Below, one piece after another: positions 24,901 through 37,140 of a stretch of DNA of 64,000 nucleotides (position 1 is the first letter of the stretch; every line of letters starts with the position of its first letter). A model generated the notes under the pieces. The model searched no databases and was not told the origin of the DNA. It saw only the letters and a program-made list of their open reading frames with translations. This DNA comes from Henckelia pumila. Its lineage: Eukaryota > Streptophyta > Magnoliopsida > Lamiales > Gesneriaceae. The DNA lies in NCBI RefSeq assembly GCF_033568475.1, contig NC_133120.1, positions 87,438,151 to 87,502,150 of the forward strand. The letters are read 5' to 3'. Position numbers and translations under genes: made by a program.

Positions 24901-25765
24901 CATGTGAGTCATACGATTCCTCTACATGACAAGTGCAACACAGCCACTTACGCATCCTTGTTCTTTTTCTCAGATAAAGATCGTCTTCAGCACTCCTGTT
25001 CTCCAAGTGCACAAAGTAACCAGGAGGAGGTGCATGAGCCTAAAATGTTAGCCAAATAAAGCTGACATTACTAGGTGAACAGACCGACATTGTAATGTAA
25101 AATCCACACTAGCGCAGGCAAAAACAATATGCCACAGGAACCTCGTTGCACTTATAAACTCCTTATTGAGATTCATTGCCAGACAACGGTATCAATTCAG
25201 CAGCAGCATTAGTTTTTTTAAACAGAAAAGTTCATTGAAGGTTTGATTACAAATTTACAGCAAAAAAGAAGAGTACTTTAAATTGCATGTAGAGTCAAAT
25301 ATTCAATAAAAACTAACATAAAAGAATCATCTCTCTCAGGGAGGTATTCACACCATTTTCAAGCTTTCTCTATTAGCACATCAGAAATAATTTTTCTTCA
25401 CACATCATTCCCAAACACAGATATGCACGGAATCAAAGACCAGTATATAGAAAAATCGAATTTATGCTAAATTTATCTGAATAGAATAGACATAGGTTCA
25501 CCAAAAACACATTGAGTCGCCCTTAGATTTAAAATACATCAATGGGTCCTGGACAAACGAAAGGCAAAGGACAAATCAGATTCCATGCCTGAGATAATCA
25601 TAATCCAGAAATTGAAACCAAAACTATCGCCGCAAACAATAATTCCTCAAACAAACGGGGCAAAGAAAAAAACCCCACAATCCCAGAAAACCCATTCCTT
25701 GATTTCAAATTTTCAATCAACAATCTTACCACCAAACCACGCCCTCGAATATAACTATCATCCAT
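21934..25765 (-). CDS. PTI1-like Ser/Thr protein kinase (receptor-like cytoplasmic kinase)
   Basis: Homologue of plant PTI1-like kinases, membrane-associated kinases acting downstream of receptor and AGC (OXI1) kinases in stress signalling. Coding exons: 25730-25765, 24862-25039, 24344-24597, 24119-24245, 23766-24039, 22329-22461, 22154-22240, 21934-22053. Phases all agree; 402 residues. Kinase features: [14 protein letters not shown] Lys, catalytic HRD ([13 protein letters not shown]), ADFNLSN in place of DFG (usual for this family), [34 protein letters not shown]-terminus PAPAPEI. The common short form would start at MRKWLCCTC (ATG 24955), 362 residues, with a Cys cluster suited to S-acylation. 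An upstream exon ([12 protein letters not shown]) joins in frame and adds [18 protein letters not shown], so two protein forms are possible. Confidence 0.9.
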
Positions 25766-26281
25766 AGCCACAATCACCAAAATAGGTAGGTCAAAAAAAC
25801 GATAATTTTAAAGAGCCCAGGAACAATCACAGCTGACGAACGTAAACAAAGATCTAATCTAGTTTTAAATAAACAACCAGCGTGACAAAGATAAGAGAGA
25901 GAAAGGGACAGGATTTTGAAAATCAGATTACGATAACAAGATAGCCAAAGAAAGAATATCACACCCACCGAAATTTATGGGCCTCTTTCTTTCTTTCTCT
26001 TTTTCCCCTCCGCTCTCCACTGGTTCTAATCTGAGCGTGTACGTAACCCTGTGTGTATAGAATTGAATATATGAAAATGGGGGATTTTCCAAGATTAATT
26101 AAGGGAGATCGAAGAAAAGGAGGGTGGAGATACAGGTAAGCACGGGCAGGCAAAAGGCCAACGGGCCAGAAAATTGGGGCATTCAGTCGCTAGATTTCCT
26201 GTAAGCATTTTTTGGAGTAATCTTTTGCACAACGTTTATCTAATATGATTTATTTTATTAAAATAGTTTACAGGTTTTATT
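25766..26281 (-). promoter_or_regulatory. 5' UTR and promoter region of the PTI1-like kinase gene
   Basis: Lies upstream of the first coding exon. Pyrimidine-rich tracts on the minus strand near 25970-26010 look like leader sequence. No clear TATA box was assigned. Confidence 0.35.
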
Positions 26282-27104
26282 AAGGGTAAATTTACTTTAA
26301 ATTTTCGAACATAAACTCAAATTTACAATCAGCCCTGTCAAAAATTTTTTTTGTCTGCATCCCTGATTTGCATAAATACGTTTTTGAACTCCTTTGGTAT
26401 ATATGTTTTTTCTCGGATAAAACTGAGTACAAAATATTGAAAATATGGTACTAATATATGATATTTGAGTACTAATTGTTTAAAAGCTGGTACTGATATA
26501 TGATTTTTTAGTACTAAAACATGTATGCAAGTATTGATATTAATGACATATTTGTATTTTTTTTGGATGAAATTCGGAACAAAACATTATAAATATGGTA
26601 CTAATATATGATATTTGAGTACTAATTGTTTTAGATTTGGTACAAACATATGATTTTTTAGTATCCAAACATGTATTGTAAGTGTTGATATTAATAAATT
26701 TGTTCAAATTTTATACTCAAATCTACTCTTTTGTACCCGATCGAAACCAATAAGTGCTCGAATATCATACATTAATACCATATTTTCAATATTTTGTACT
26801 GAATTTCATCCGAATACAAATATGTCATTAACATCAATGCATGCATGCATGTTTTTGTACTAAAAAATCATATATAAGTACCAGATCTTACACAATTAAT
26901 ACTCAAATATCATATATTAGTATCATATTGTTAATGTTTTGTACCCAATTTATCCGAGAAAAAAACACATGGGCCCAGGGAGTGCAGAAATATATTTATG
27001 CAAATCTGGGAGTGCAAACAAAATTTTTTTTTTCTGACAGAGACAAAGACTGATTGTAAAGTTAAGTTTACATAGAGTTAGAGATTTAAAGAAAATTTAC
27101 CCTT
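26282..27104. mobile_element. Long-armed foldback element with 5-base target duplication
   Basis: The termini AAGGGTAAATTT (26282) and AAATTTACCCTT (ending 27104) are inverted repeats. The flanks are TTATT on both sides (26277-26281 and 27105-27109). The arms stay complementary for some 350 bases: TTACAATCAGCC pairs in register with the GACTGATTGTAA side, TTTGCATAAAT with ATTTATGCAAA, and multiple ACTAATATATGATATTTGAG blocks pair with CTCAAATATCATATATTAGT. No transposase is encoded. It is a MITE/foldback-type element of unassigned superfamily. Confidence 0.8.
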
Positions 27105-27121
27105 TTATTTAACTTACTAGT

Positions 27122-27148
27122 AAAAGTCACGTGCGATGCACGTGGGAA
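27122..27148. repeat. Short palindrome CACGTGC-GAT-GCACGTG
   Basis: Immediately right of the foldback element. The arms CACGTGC and GCACGTG flank GAT. Similar hairpins are common near ends of plant DNA elements, but no element could be delimited here. Each arm contains the G-box-like CACGTG. Confidence 0.5.
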
Positions 27149-27204
27149 CACTTTTTATTATCGATAAATGTTGTTAAATAAATGAGTTGAAATGAAAAGA
27201 GACA

Positions 27205-27475
27205 AATGTGCACCATTATGTTACCACCAGCTATAGATTTTGGTAAAACGACAAGTAATCAATTGGTATTAGAGTCAAGGTCATGAGTTCGATTCTCATT
27301 GATTGCAAGAAGTGATTATTGGGAGGGAGATTTTTGAAGTCCAATAATTGTCCCTGCTGGGTAGAGCGATCGAATCATGACGCTTGAGTTGTTGTGTGAT
27401 TTAAAAGATTTGAGTTGCACCATTACCACCGGCTATGACTTTTGGTAAAGCGGCAAGCGCTCGGTCCTACACACT
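27205..27475 (+). repeat. SINE-like repeat with partial second copy
   Basis: TTGGTATTAGAGTC followed by GAGTTCGATTCTC resembles Pol III A and B boxes. The block TGCACCATTA(..)CCACC(A/G)GCTAT(..)TTTTGGTAAA(A/G)CG(A/G)CAAG occurs at 27209-27255 and again at 27417-27462. This looks like the 3' end of one copy followed by a whole second copy. Function and exact ends are uncertain. Confidence 0.4.
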
Positions 27476-28471
27476 ATATTGATATTGAAATTTATGCAAT
27501 TTATTACAGCTCGTGTTTTCTTTTGTTTACTTGATTAATCTTGAACAATTGTGGTTTATTTCGTACCATAAATTCGTTTTATTTTCTATCTCATTTATGT
27601 ATGTTTTGAAGCAATATTTGTTAATCAGTAAGATATGTTAATCAAATTAAATTAAATTTTTATTTTTTAATTTAATATATTATGTGTTGTTTACTTATTT
27701 TGTAACTATTGATTAATGGAAAACAATGTAATATAGATAATGCATTCTAACTTTAATTTAAATTATTGCGCAAATATTTTTTTTCTTTTATATTTTGGTG
27801 TGCTTTTCTCTCTTTCACTATTTTGTTTTCATTTATCATCCGTTTTTCATTCTCCATGAAAGAATAATATTTTTATCATTTTTAATAGAAATTCTTGGGA
27901 TGATGTGTCCGTCAATCAGTTGCATTTTCATATCGTTATTATTTTATTTTTTGTTGAACGAACTCTTTTTATTACTAAAAATCTTTAGTTGCAAGAATAA
28001 CAATGGTTGAGTTTTGGAACACAAGAAATCTTGATTTTAACGATAACAAAACGTGTCATTGTGTTTCCAACATATTTACTATAGTGTGAAGTTGTCAACT
28101 CAAGATGAAAGTCAAAATTCAAAATTAACCAAACTGATTTTCTGGCGAGCTCCAATCTTTCGATGATATCTCACATATCAACGATGCAAATGATTAGCCA
28201 CCAAAACGAATGCATATAAACCTCAATTTGGAACATATTATATTTCACGTCAATTGAGCAAAAACGGATGTTATCTTGGTCAAAATGACGTCGCAATACC
28301 AAACTGAATTGGATCAGTTTAGCAAAAAAAATACCATCAGTTTACCTCAAGCAGTTTTCTGGTATTTTGGTCATATCTTGCATATCGATTATTCGAATGA
28401 AACGATTCACTCTGCGTTGGAAACATATGACAATGATCTACAAATCATATTCATAAGTCGAATACTGAATC
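27476..28471. other. AT-rich spacer left of the retrotransposon nest
   Basis: No supported gene. The open frames at 27795-28010 and 28276-28476 have no recognisable domains. The stretch from about 28080 to 28471 reads like interspersed-repeat sequence and abuts the TG start of the outer LTR. Confidence 0.5.
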
Positions 28472-29294
28472 TGTAGTGACCCGTATCCAGAATTTAGGAT
28501 TAATTAATAATTAATCAAGTGATCATGTTTAGATTGGTAACACATGATTAAGGAATTTACAAGTAGGTCTAATAAGTTCTAAAATGGATCCAAAATATTT
28601 GAAAATGGCTCGACGAGTTTACGTAACGAGGCAGGATCGAACGCTCCGAACAGATGATCGGACGGTCAGATCTTCTAGGGCTTACGTCATCAAGGTGGTC
28701 AGCATGATGATGTCATTGCTGACGTCTGCGATGGGACTTCGGACGCCCCGAAGGTGAGTTCGAACGCTTCGAACAGTGTTCCAAACTGGTGTATGGTTGC
28801 ATGTGATCGGTTTGACACGTGGCGGGGGCAATGGAGATCGGACGGTCCGAACTGGGATCGGACAGTCCGATACCATGCCTATAAAAAGGGCCAAGATGGT
28901 TCATTTTCAAGTGTTCAAAATCCTCTCCTTCGGCCATATGGATATGTTTTAGGTCTTTTTGAGTACTCTTATTTTAGAGTTGGATTAGGAAGTATATTTT
29001 AGTATAGTCAGACAGTGTCTGACATATTAAAAAAGCAGTGCTCGAATAGCAGAGCTGTGCTCGAAGCTGCGAAGTTCAGCAGGGTTGTGCCCAGATTGTA
29101 GGGCAGTCGCCATCAACGGACCAACGACGGACGCATGTATAACTTTGGTTCCCTAAAAATATTAGGGAGTATCTATTAGCTTAGTTAAGACTTTTAGAGC
29201 TTAAATAGTGATGCATGAGTTTGCATTGTAGACGCAATAGTGTGGACCGTAGGCTTGGAACATAGACGGGACTTCTATGACCGCCTTAGAAAGG

Positions 29295-30709
29295 TGGTAA
29301 CGCTTAGTCGTGTCGCGCCCAAATTAACCCAATTTAAATTAGCTAAATAAACATGTAGTAGCGAGAGTATGGATCGTTTCCACGAGAAAAATAAAATTTA
29401 TTTGTGTTATTAAAAATACTAAAAAGGGAATTTGGAAATTTTATCAACTACGATGCAAGAATTAAAATAAGAATAATCAATAAAATAACGAGACTTGGTA
29501 TCTGTCGACTACACCCTTGAAATTATTCATTCGATCATCGATTTCCTAAAAATAATTAATTCACATTAAATATTCACCATTGGAAATTTAATTCTAGTTT
29601 CACCTTAATTTTAGTTAATTAGAAACCAGCGTTCTAGATTACCCTTACCCCATAAATCAATCGGATACCAGCAATCTAGATTTAAATCCACGGCAACATT
29701 CAAACTAGTAAAACTGATGAATCTAGACAACACATACACCAGCGGTTGTATTTAGCCTATTCAATTGTTGTTCCTACGATTTAACAAATTCAACAGCAGA
29801 AAATATTAAACGCAGTTGCTTCGCAAATTAGATGATTCAAAAAATTACGGATTTGGGTTCTAATTTAGCAATAGATTGTATAGCAAAATCCTAAGGTGAT
29901 CAATCCTAAAATCTCACATACAAGCATGACAATCAATCCAAAACAACTCTTGATACTCAATTGGAATTAAACAATAAAAATCAAAATCTCTCAAATAAAT
30001 AAATTCAAGGGTTCGTCTTCCTCAACCAAGTATTAAAACTTAGCCACAAATATTCATGAATTTTCTAGCAAAATTCATGAAAAAAAAATTAAATCTAAGA
30101 AAGAGAGAAGAAACCTAGCCGCCAATGTATTTCTCACGTTCCAAGCCGTCTACGATCATCTATTTTCGAGTTCTAGATGATATTTAAAGTATAGAGTCCT
30201 TCCCAAGAAAGTTTCCTATTTAAAATATAAATTCCCGACTTTTCGTCTTGCCCGATCGATTGGTAAGATGTTGCAGATCGAGCGAGAAAATTATTCCAAC
30301 TTTATGTCCAACTTTTATTTCTGCTCCCGCTCGATCCGTAAGATGTTGCAGATCGAGCGAGCAACTTTTTTTCCAGCGAGCGGTGATTTTAAAAAATTCA
30401 TATCCAGAGATCTAGCCGTCAGATTGAGCTGAAATTTGGACATAAGCTTCAAAACATCTTTAATTTTATTCTGAAAGGTGGAGATTGGATTTGAAGCTCT
30501 CTAAAAGTAAAAATGATATTTGGATCATTGCTGCTCCGTAATTATTCTCTTATCTCGCTCTTTCCTTCGATCTTTAGCTCATTTTCTTCACTTTTCCTAT
30601 ATCAAATCACATACAATGATTAGTAACTATAACATGAATTTAATCAATCAAAATAAACCTAATCATCACAAATTAACTCAATCAAACATAGGAAAATACC
30701 ATCACATCA
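29295..30709 (-). repeat. LTR a of the three-LTR element
   Basis: 1415 bases. Contains two stem-loops of the form GATCG(..)TAAGATGTTGCAGATCGAGC near 30249-30289 and 30325-30362, also present in LTR b and LTR c. Confidence 0.85.
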
Positions 30710-30725
30710 AATTCTCCCTACTTAA
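30710..30725 (-). other. Polypurine tract of internal region 1
   Basis: On the minus strand AAGTAGGGAGAATT precedes the LTR start TGATGTGATGG. The matching tract at 34246-34258 reads AATAGGGGGAATT. Confidence 0.6.
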
Positions 30726-31669
30726 TCCTTGCTCGCCCTCGAGCAACACAAAACCAATAATAAGTTTGAACTCATAATTCATAACAAAAATAACCATGAT
30801 CTTCACATTTGTGCCTCAGGAATAAACTCAATGCATTATCAAGAAAGACGCTAAAATTCTAACAACGGAACAAGTTCAATATCCAGATATTTCAACTAGA
30901 GATACAGCCTCGAACGTGTGTGTGTGGTTGTTCATTAGCAAGTGTCATGCACACTTCACAGATCCATTCAATGTAAAACCCCACAACATCTCAAGTTGCA
31001 TACCAACAAATCAAATTAAACCATTGAGAAATTTTATAGTCTTTTCACTTGTCCGAGTAATTGCACTCGATTATCCTCAACTCCATACATTCTCCTCCAT
31101 TTTTAGCTCTTGGAATTTATAGGACTATAATTTCAATCCTTATTCCAATGCCTCCCCTCACCTTACTAACTTCATTCTTTACTTTTTTTTTCTTTTTCCG
31201 ATTAAGCTCAAAAAGGAGGTTGATAGGCTAGCGACTTCCTAAGATTATCAGAAGGCTCACATGACCTTCACTATGTCATATACAATTCACAAGCCATGAC
31301 TCATGCGTGCTAAATAATTTCAAGAACCACATCAAAGTTTAATTTGCATTGGATATCAAAGTGTTCCAAAGTTAGCAAATCATCTATTTTCAAAAGCATG
31401 CACGTCATCAATTAGATATCATCATGGGCTAGTGAAATTCAACAGTAAAATTCATCACAAACTATGAGCTCTAAATTTTTTTTCTCATAAAAACGGCTAA
31501 ATTCTCTCAATGACTGGCTAAGTCCTCTCCCCCATACTTAAAATCTAACATTGTCCCCAATGTAAGTAAAAATGCAAAACAAAAATAAATAAAAACTAAG
31601 AATGAAAGACAATACTTCCCTTGGGTTGCCTTCCAAGCAGCGCTTGACTTTCAGTCTTCAGCTTGATCC

Positions 31670-32625
31670 TCAAAAACACTCCTCAAAGAGCGGCTGACGC
31701 CCAAAATAAGTGTTATATGACACCACAAATGGGTCTTTGTTCCATGTGCCCTTAAGCTTGGCTAGATGTATATAAGTTAAGCTCGTCACCTCAACAACAC
31801 TCCATAGCGACTGGTAAATATGGGAAGAGAACGTCTCGGTGGGCTCTGGGAAGCCAACATCTTTTGAAACTGGTACCGATGGAAAAGAAGGATTTTGGGG
31901 ATGTGTGTATGATAATACTATCGATGAGATCAAATCGATAGACTTTTGAACTCTGTCATCCTCAAACTCGAGTGGCAAAATATTTTCATCATACCTTATT
32001 TCTTCCATAACATCTTTCGACTGTGGTTCAATAAGAAGAGAAGACTCAAACGCCTCTAAATCTTCAGCATGATTTGGTTCGCACTCACAATCCTGGTTCT
32101 CTGAGTCATCATCATCGAACCAAATCGGGTTGGTCACTGCTTGAGTATCTTTCTCCACTTCCTGTTCTCGGTGTTCATGGAGGATTGATCTCTTGATATT
32201 CTCTATGTGCTCCACAAGGTGACATCTAGAATTTTTTAGATCTTCTACAGTTTCCACAGTCGATGTCACAAGCTTGCTCATGATATCCTCCAGCGGATGT
32301 AAGATCAACTACGAACAACTTCCCTCCTCGTTTTGAAGCTCGAATGGTTGGTCTATAAAATCTGGGTATTGAGAGTGTGAATACCGGTAATAGTCAAACT
32401 ATCATCATCTCGGCAAAATACTGAAATACCGGTTGTGAAAGCTCCATCAATTACCCATCTTCTTGTCACTGCATCCAAACCATCAAGAAAAATTGTAAGG
32501 AGAGAATAGTTAGAAAACTCATGATACCGGAAAATGATTTCCAAATCTTTGAATCTCTTACATGCTGCGTAGAATGGCTCTTCGTGTTGTTGGGTAAAAT
32601 TTGTTAATACTTGTCGATTTAACAT
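31670..32625 (-). pseudogene. Gag-like ORF of internal region 1, frameshifted
   Basis: Open part 1 (32353-32625) reads FTQQHEEPFYAACKRFKDLE and on through FLDGLDAVTRRWVIDGAFTT, resembling the retrotransposon gag domain (PF03732 type). Part 2 (31670-32308) encodes a 212-residue acidic segment (FDDDDSENQDCECEPNHAED) ending FEECF. Relative to the other copy, about 35 bases are missing near 32400, which breaks the frame between the parts. There are no zinc knuckle and no enzymatic domains. Confidence 0.65.
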
Positions 32626-32806
32626 CTCGAAGTATTACACCGCAAGAATCCCCCTTCGCCTATGCAAAATTTTTTCTATCTCTGGGTCGTATGGAAATTA
32701 TTCTTCTTCCGAAGATTCACCTTCACGCACGAACAAACCAGAGTAGCACTAGGAGAAATAATAAAAAATAAAAATAAAAACAAGAACACAAATAAACTAA
32801 ACGCCT

Positions 32807-32824
32807 TCCCCGGAAATGGCTCCA
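32807..32824 (-). other. Primer-binding site of internal region 1
   Basis: On the minus strand TGGAGCCATTTCCGGGGA follows LTR b. It resembles the tRNA-Asp-type PBS used by Athila/Tat elements with a few substitutions. In internal region 2 the equivalent (53218-53234) reads TGCGTCGTTGCCGGGTA. Confidence 0.65.
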
Positions 32825-32829
32825 AAATT

Positions 32830-34245
32830 TGGTAACGCTTAGTCGTGTCGCGCCCAAATTAACTCAACTCAAATTAACTAAATAAACATGTAGTAGAAAG
32901 AGTAGGGATCGTTCCCACGAGGAAAGTGAAATTTTTTTGTGTTATTAAAAATACTAAAAAAGGAATTTGGAAATTTTATCAACTACGATGCAAGAATTAA
33001 AATAATAATAATCAATAAAATAACGAGACTTGGTATCAGTCGACTACACCCTTGAAATTATTCATTCGATCATCGATTCCCTAAAAATAATTAATTCACA
33101 TTAAATATTCACCATTGAAAATTTAATTCTAGTTTCACCTTAATTTTAGTTAATTAAAAACCAGCGTTCTAGATTAACCCTTACCCCATAAATCAACCCG
33201 ATACCAGCGATCTATATTTAAATCCACGACAACATTCAAACTAGTAAAACAGATGAATCTAGACAACACATACACCAGCGATTGTATTTAGCCTAGTCAA
33301 TTGTTGTTCCTACGATTTAACAAATTCAATAGCAGAAAATAATAAACGCAGTTGCTTCGCAAATTAGATGATTCAAACAATTACGGATTTGAGTTCTAAT
33401 TTTGCAATAGATTGTATAGCAAAATCCTAAGGTGATCAATCTTAAAATCTCACATACAAGCATGACAATCAATCCAAAACAACTCTTGATACTCAATTGG
33501 AATTAAACAATAAAAATCAAAATCTCTCAAATAAATAAATTCAAGGGTTCGTCTTCCTCAACCAAGTATTTAAACTTAGCCACAAATATTCATGAATATT
33601 CTAGCAAAATTCATGAAAAATAAATAAATCTAAGAAAGAGAGAAGAAACCTAGCCGCCAATGTATTTCTCATGTTCCAAGACGTCTACGATCATCTATTT
33701 TTCGAGTTCTAGATGATATTTAAAGTATAGAGTCCTTCTCAAGAAAGTTTCCTATTTAAAATATAAATTCCCGACTTTTCGTCTCGCCCGATTGATCGGT
33801 AAGATGTTGCAGATCGAGCGAGAAAATTATTCCAACTTTATGTCCAACTTTTATTTCTGCTCCCGCTCGATCGGTAAGATGTTGCAGATCAAGCGAGCAG
33901 CTTTTTTACCAGAGAACAGTGATTTTGAAAAATAGATATCCGAAGATCTAGCCGTCGGATTGAGCTGAAATTTGGACAGAAGCTTTAAAACATCTTTAAT
34001 TTCATTCTGAACGGTGAAGATCGGATTTCAATCTTTCTAAAATTAAAAATGATATTTGGATCATTGTTGCTCCGTAATTCTTCTCTTATCTCGCTCTTTC
34101 CTTCCATCTTTAACTCCTTTTCTTCACTTTTCCTATATCAAATCACATACAATGATTAGTAATTATAACATGAATTTAATCAATCAAAATACACCTAATC
34201 ATCATAAATTAACTCAATCAAGCATAGAAAAATACCATCACATCA
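32830..34245 (-). repeat. LTR b (central) of the three-LTR element
   Basis: 1416 bases; full-length match to LTR a with scattered substitutions. It serves as 3' LTR for one internal region and 5' LTR for the other. Confidence 0.85.
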
Positions 34246-35209
34246 AATTCCCCCTATTAATCTTTACTCGCCCTCAAACAACACAAAACCAAAAATAAGT
34301 TTGAACTCATAATTCATAACAAAAATAACCATGATCTTCACATTTGTGCCTCAAGAATAAACTCAATGCATGATCAAGAAAGACGCTAAAATTCTAACAA
34401 CGGAATAAGTTTAATATCCAGACATTTCAACTAGAGATACATCCTTGAATGTGTGTGTGTGGTTGTTCATTAGTAAGTGTCATGCACACTTCACAGACCC
34501 ATTCAATGTAAAACCCCACAACAGCTCAAGTTGCACACCAACAAATCAAATTAAACTATTGAGAAATTTTATAGTCTTTTCACTTGTCCGAGTAATTGCA
34601 CCCGGTTATCCTCAACTCCATACATTCTCCTCCATTTTTAGCTCTTGGAATTTATAGGACTAGAATTTCAATCCTCATTCCAATGCCTCCCCTCACTTTA
34701 CTAACTTCATTCTTTACTCTTTTTTTTTCTTTTTCCGATTAAGCTCAAAAGGGAGGTTGATAGGCTAGCGACTTCCTAAGTATCACAAGGCTCATATGAC
34801 CTTAACTATGTCATATACAATTCACAAGCCATGACTCATGCGTGCTAAATAATTTCAAGAACCACATCAAAGTTTAATTTGCATTGGATATCAAAGTGTT
34901 CCAAAGTTAGCAAATCATCTATTTTCAAAAGCATGCACGTAATCAATTAGATATCATCACGGGCTAGTGAAATTCAACAGTAAAATTCATCACAAACTAT
35001 GAGCTCTAAATTTTTTTTCCTCATAAAACGGCTAATTTCTCTCAATGACTGGCTAAGTCCTCTCTCCCATACTTAAAATCTTACATTGTCCCCAATGTAA
35101 GTAAAAATGCAAAACAAAAATAAATAAAACTAAGAATGAAAAAAAATATTCCCCTTGGGTTGCCTCCCAAGCAGCGCTTGATTTTCAGTCTTCAGCTTGA
35201 CCCTCAGAA

Positions 35210-35715
35210 GCATTCCTCAAAGAGCGGCTGACGCCCAAAATAAGTGTCATATGACACCAAAAATGGGTCTTTGTTCCATGTGCCCTTAAGCTTGGCTAGA
35301 TGTATATAAGTTAAGCTCTTCACCTCAAAAAACTCCATAGCGACTGGTAAAAATGGGAAGAGAACGTCTCGGTGGGCTCTGGGAAGCCAACATCTTTTGA
35401 AACTGGTACCGATGGAAAAGAAGGATTTTGGGGATGTGTGTATGATAATACTATCGATGAGCTCAAATCGATAGACTCTTGAACTCTGTCATCCTCAAAC
35501 TCGAGTGGCAAAATATTTCCATCATACCTTATTTCTTCCAAACATCTCCCGACTGCGGTTCAATAAGAAGAGAAAACTCAAACGCCTCTAAATCTTCAGC
35601 ATGATTTGGTTCGCACTCACAATCCTGGTTCTCTGAGTCATCATCATCGAACCAAATCGGGTTGGTCACTGCTTGAGTATCTTTCTCCACTTCCTGTTTT
35701 TGGTGTTCATGGAGG
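35210..35715 (-). pseudogene. Gag-like ORF of internal region 2, 3' part
   Basis: Same acidic segment as 31670-32308. A base loss near 35545 (DVMEE in the other copy; here the frame ends DVWKK) moves the remainder, IRYDGNILPLEFEDDRVQES, to another frame. Confidence 0.65.
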
Positions 35716-35720
35716 ATTGA

Positions 35721-37140
35721 TGTAGTGACCCTTACCCGGATCACCTACTAAACAGAACTTAGGCATGCAATTAACTTAATTAAACAGATATCAGAATAAA
35801 ACTGCGGAAACCATAAACATTATACAATCCCAAGGAAAGGAATATGTAATTATCCAAATAATTTATACAACCAAATCGAATGCTGTACCAATCCAAAACA
35901 ACAGAAATAAACCTAGACGAAGCTCCAGCTGGCTAACCACTGCCTAGCCCCTCTTGGATCCACCTGCCTCGTCCAATCGCAAAACTGTCCCACGGAATAG
36001 GGTGTCCAGAAACACAGGGTATGAGACGTGAGCATAAAATACTCAGTACGAGAGTATGAGTATACATGCATGCAAAGTGAACTCCCTATAACTCGAGGTC
36101 AAAGACCGGATAACAGAAACAAACCGGGCCCTGGTATGTAGCACGCTGTGCCGTCGCTTCAGGAGGTGGTTCCCATACCGAAAAATACCAGTGGATACGC
36201 CGGACCCAAATCGATGGAAATCCATCCACTAATAGGATAGGGTAAAAACCTACTAACAGATATCTCGAAGAAGATAGCTCAATATGCAAATGAATGCAGC
36301 ATAAATCAATGACATATAAATCATGCAGTCACATAATACATGCATACTCAGTCAGGATATCTCGAACAGTACTTTCGTACCTCAAATCAATGCAAGCTCT
36401 ACCAACTCTAGGTCCACGCCTATAGGCTGCTCTACACTGCCAAATGATACTACTATCATTAAAGTGCTCTAAAAGCCTTAACTAAGCTAAAGCATACTCC
36501 TAAATATTTTTAGGAAGCAAAAGCTATACCTTCGTCCGTCGTTAGCCCTTTGCTGTCGAATGCCTCAAAGCTAGGCTACAGCTTTGCTACAACGCCTGGA
36601 CTGCTAAGCCACTTCCGGATTCCCCATGGGACGCCTAGAATGCCCTAGATCTAAGCTAGAAGACCAAGGAATCGAGAGAGAAGAGGTGATTGGTGTGCTC
36701 AAAACTGAATCTCGGCCTTCCTTTTTATAGACATCGATCAGAACGTCCGTTCCTTGATCGGAACGTCCGCTCCCGGATCGGAACGTCCGATCCTGCCATC
36801 GGAGCTTCCGAACATCCTCATCCTCCACATGTCAAAATCTCACTGGTTGACTTCGGATAAGGGAGATCGAAACCTCCATTCCCGATCATTGCTTCCGTTC
36901 CCATGCATCATGCATGCATGACGTCTTTCCGATCGGAGCTTCCGATCACCATCGGAGCTTCTGATCGCCAACAGAACGTCCGTTCCTGCAACGGAGCGTC
37001 CGTTCCTGTCTGAGCCTCCGGACCATTTCTGATCATTCCGGGTCCAACCCCAGACTCCGTTAATCCATTAAGAGTTCCCTTAATCATGTTTATCGGAATA
37101 ATTAACAGTTAATCACTAAAACTTGATACGGGCCACTACA
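35721..37140 (-). repeat. 3' LTR of the gypsy element
   Basis: TATAAAAAG on the minus strand at 36721-36729. Upstream of it (36730-37020) are repeated near-palindromic modules such as ATCGGAACGTCCG and ATCGGAGCTTCCGATC, including two 20-base units missing from the other LTR. Confidence 0.9.

Noticed and set aside
30249-30362. Possible CRISPR-like repeat-spacer pattern in LTR stem-loops
   Set aside because: Only two units per LTR in a eukaryotic retrotransposon; no array or cas genes.
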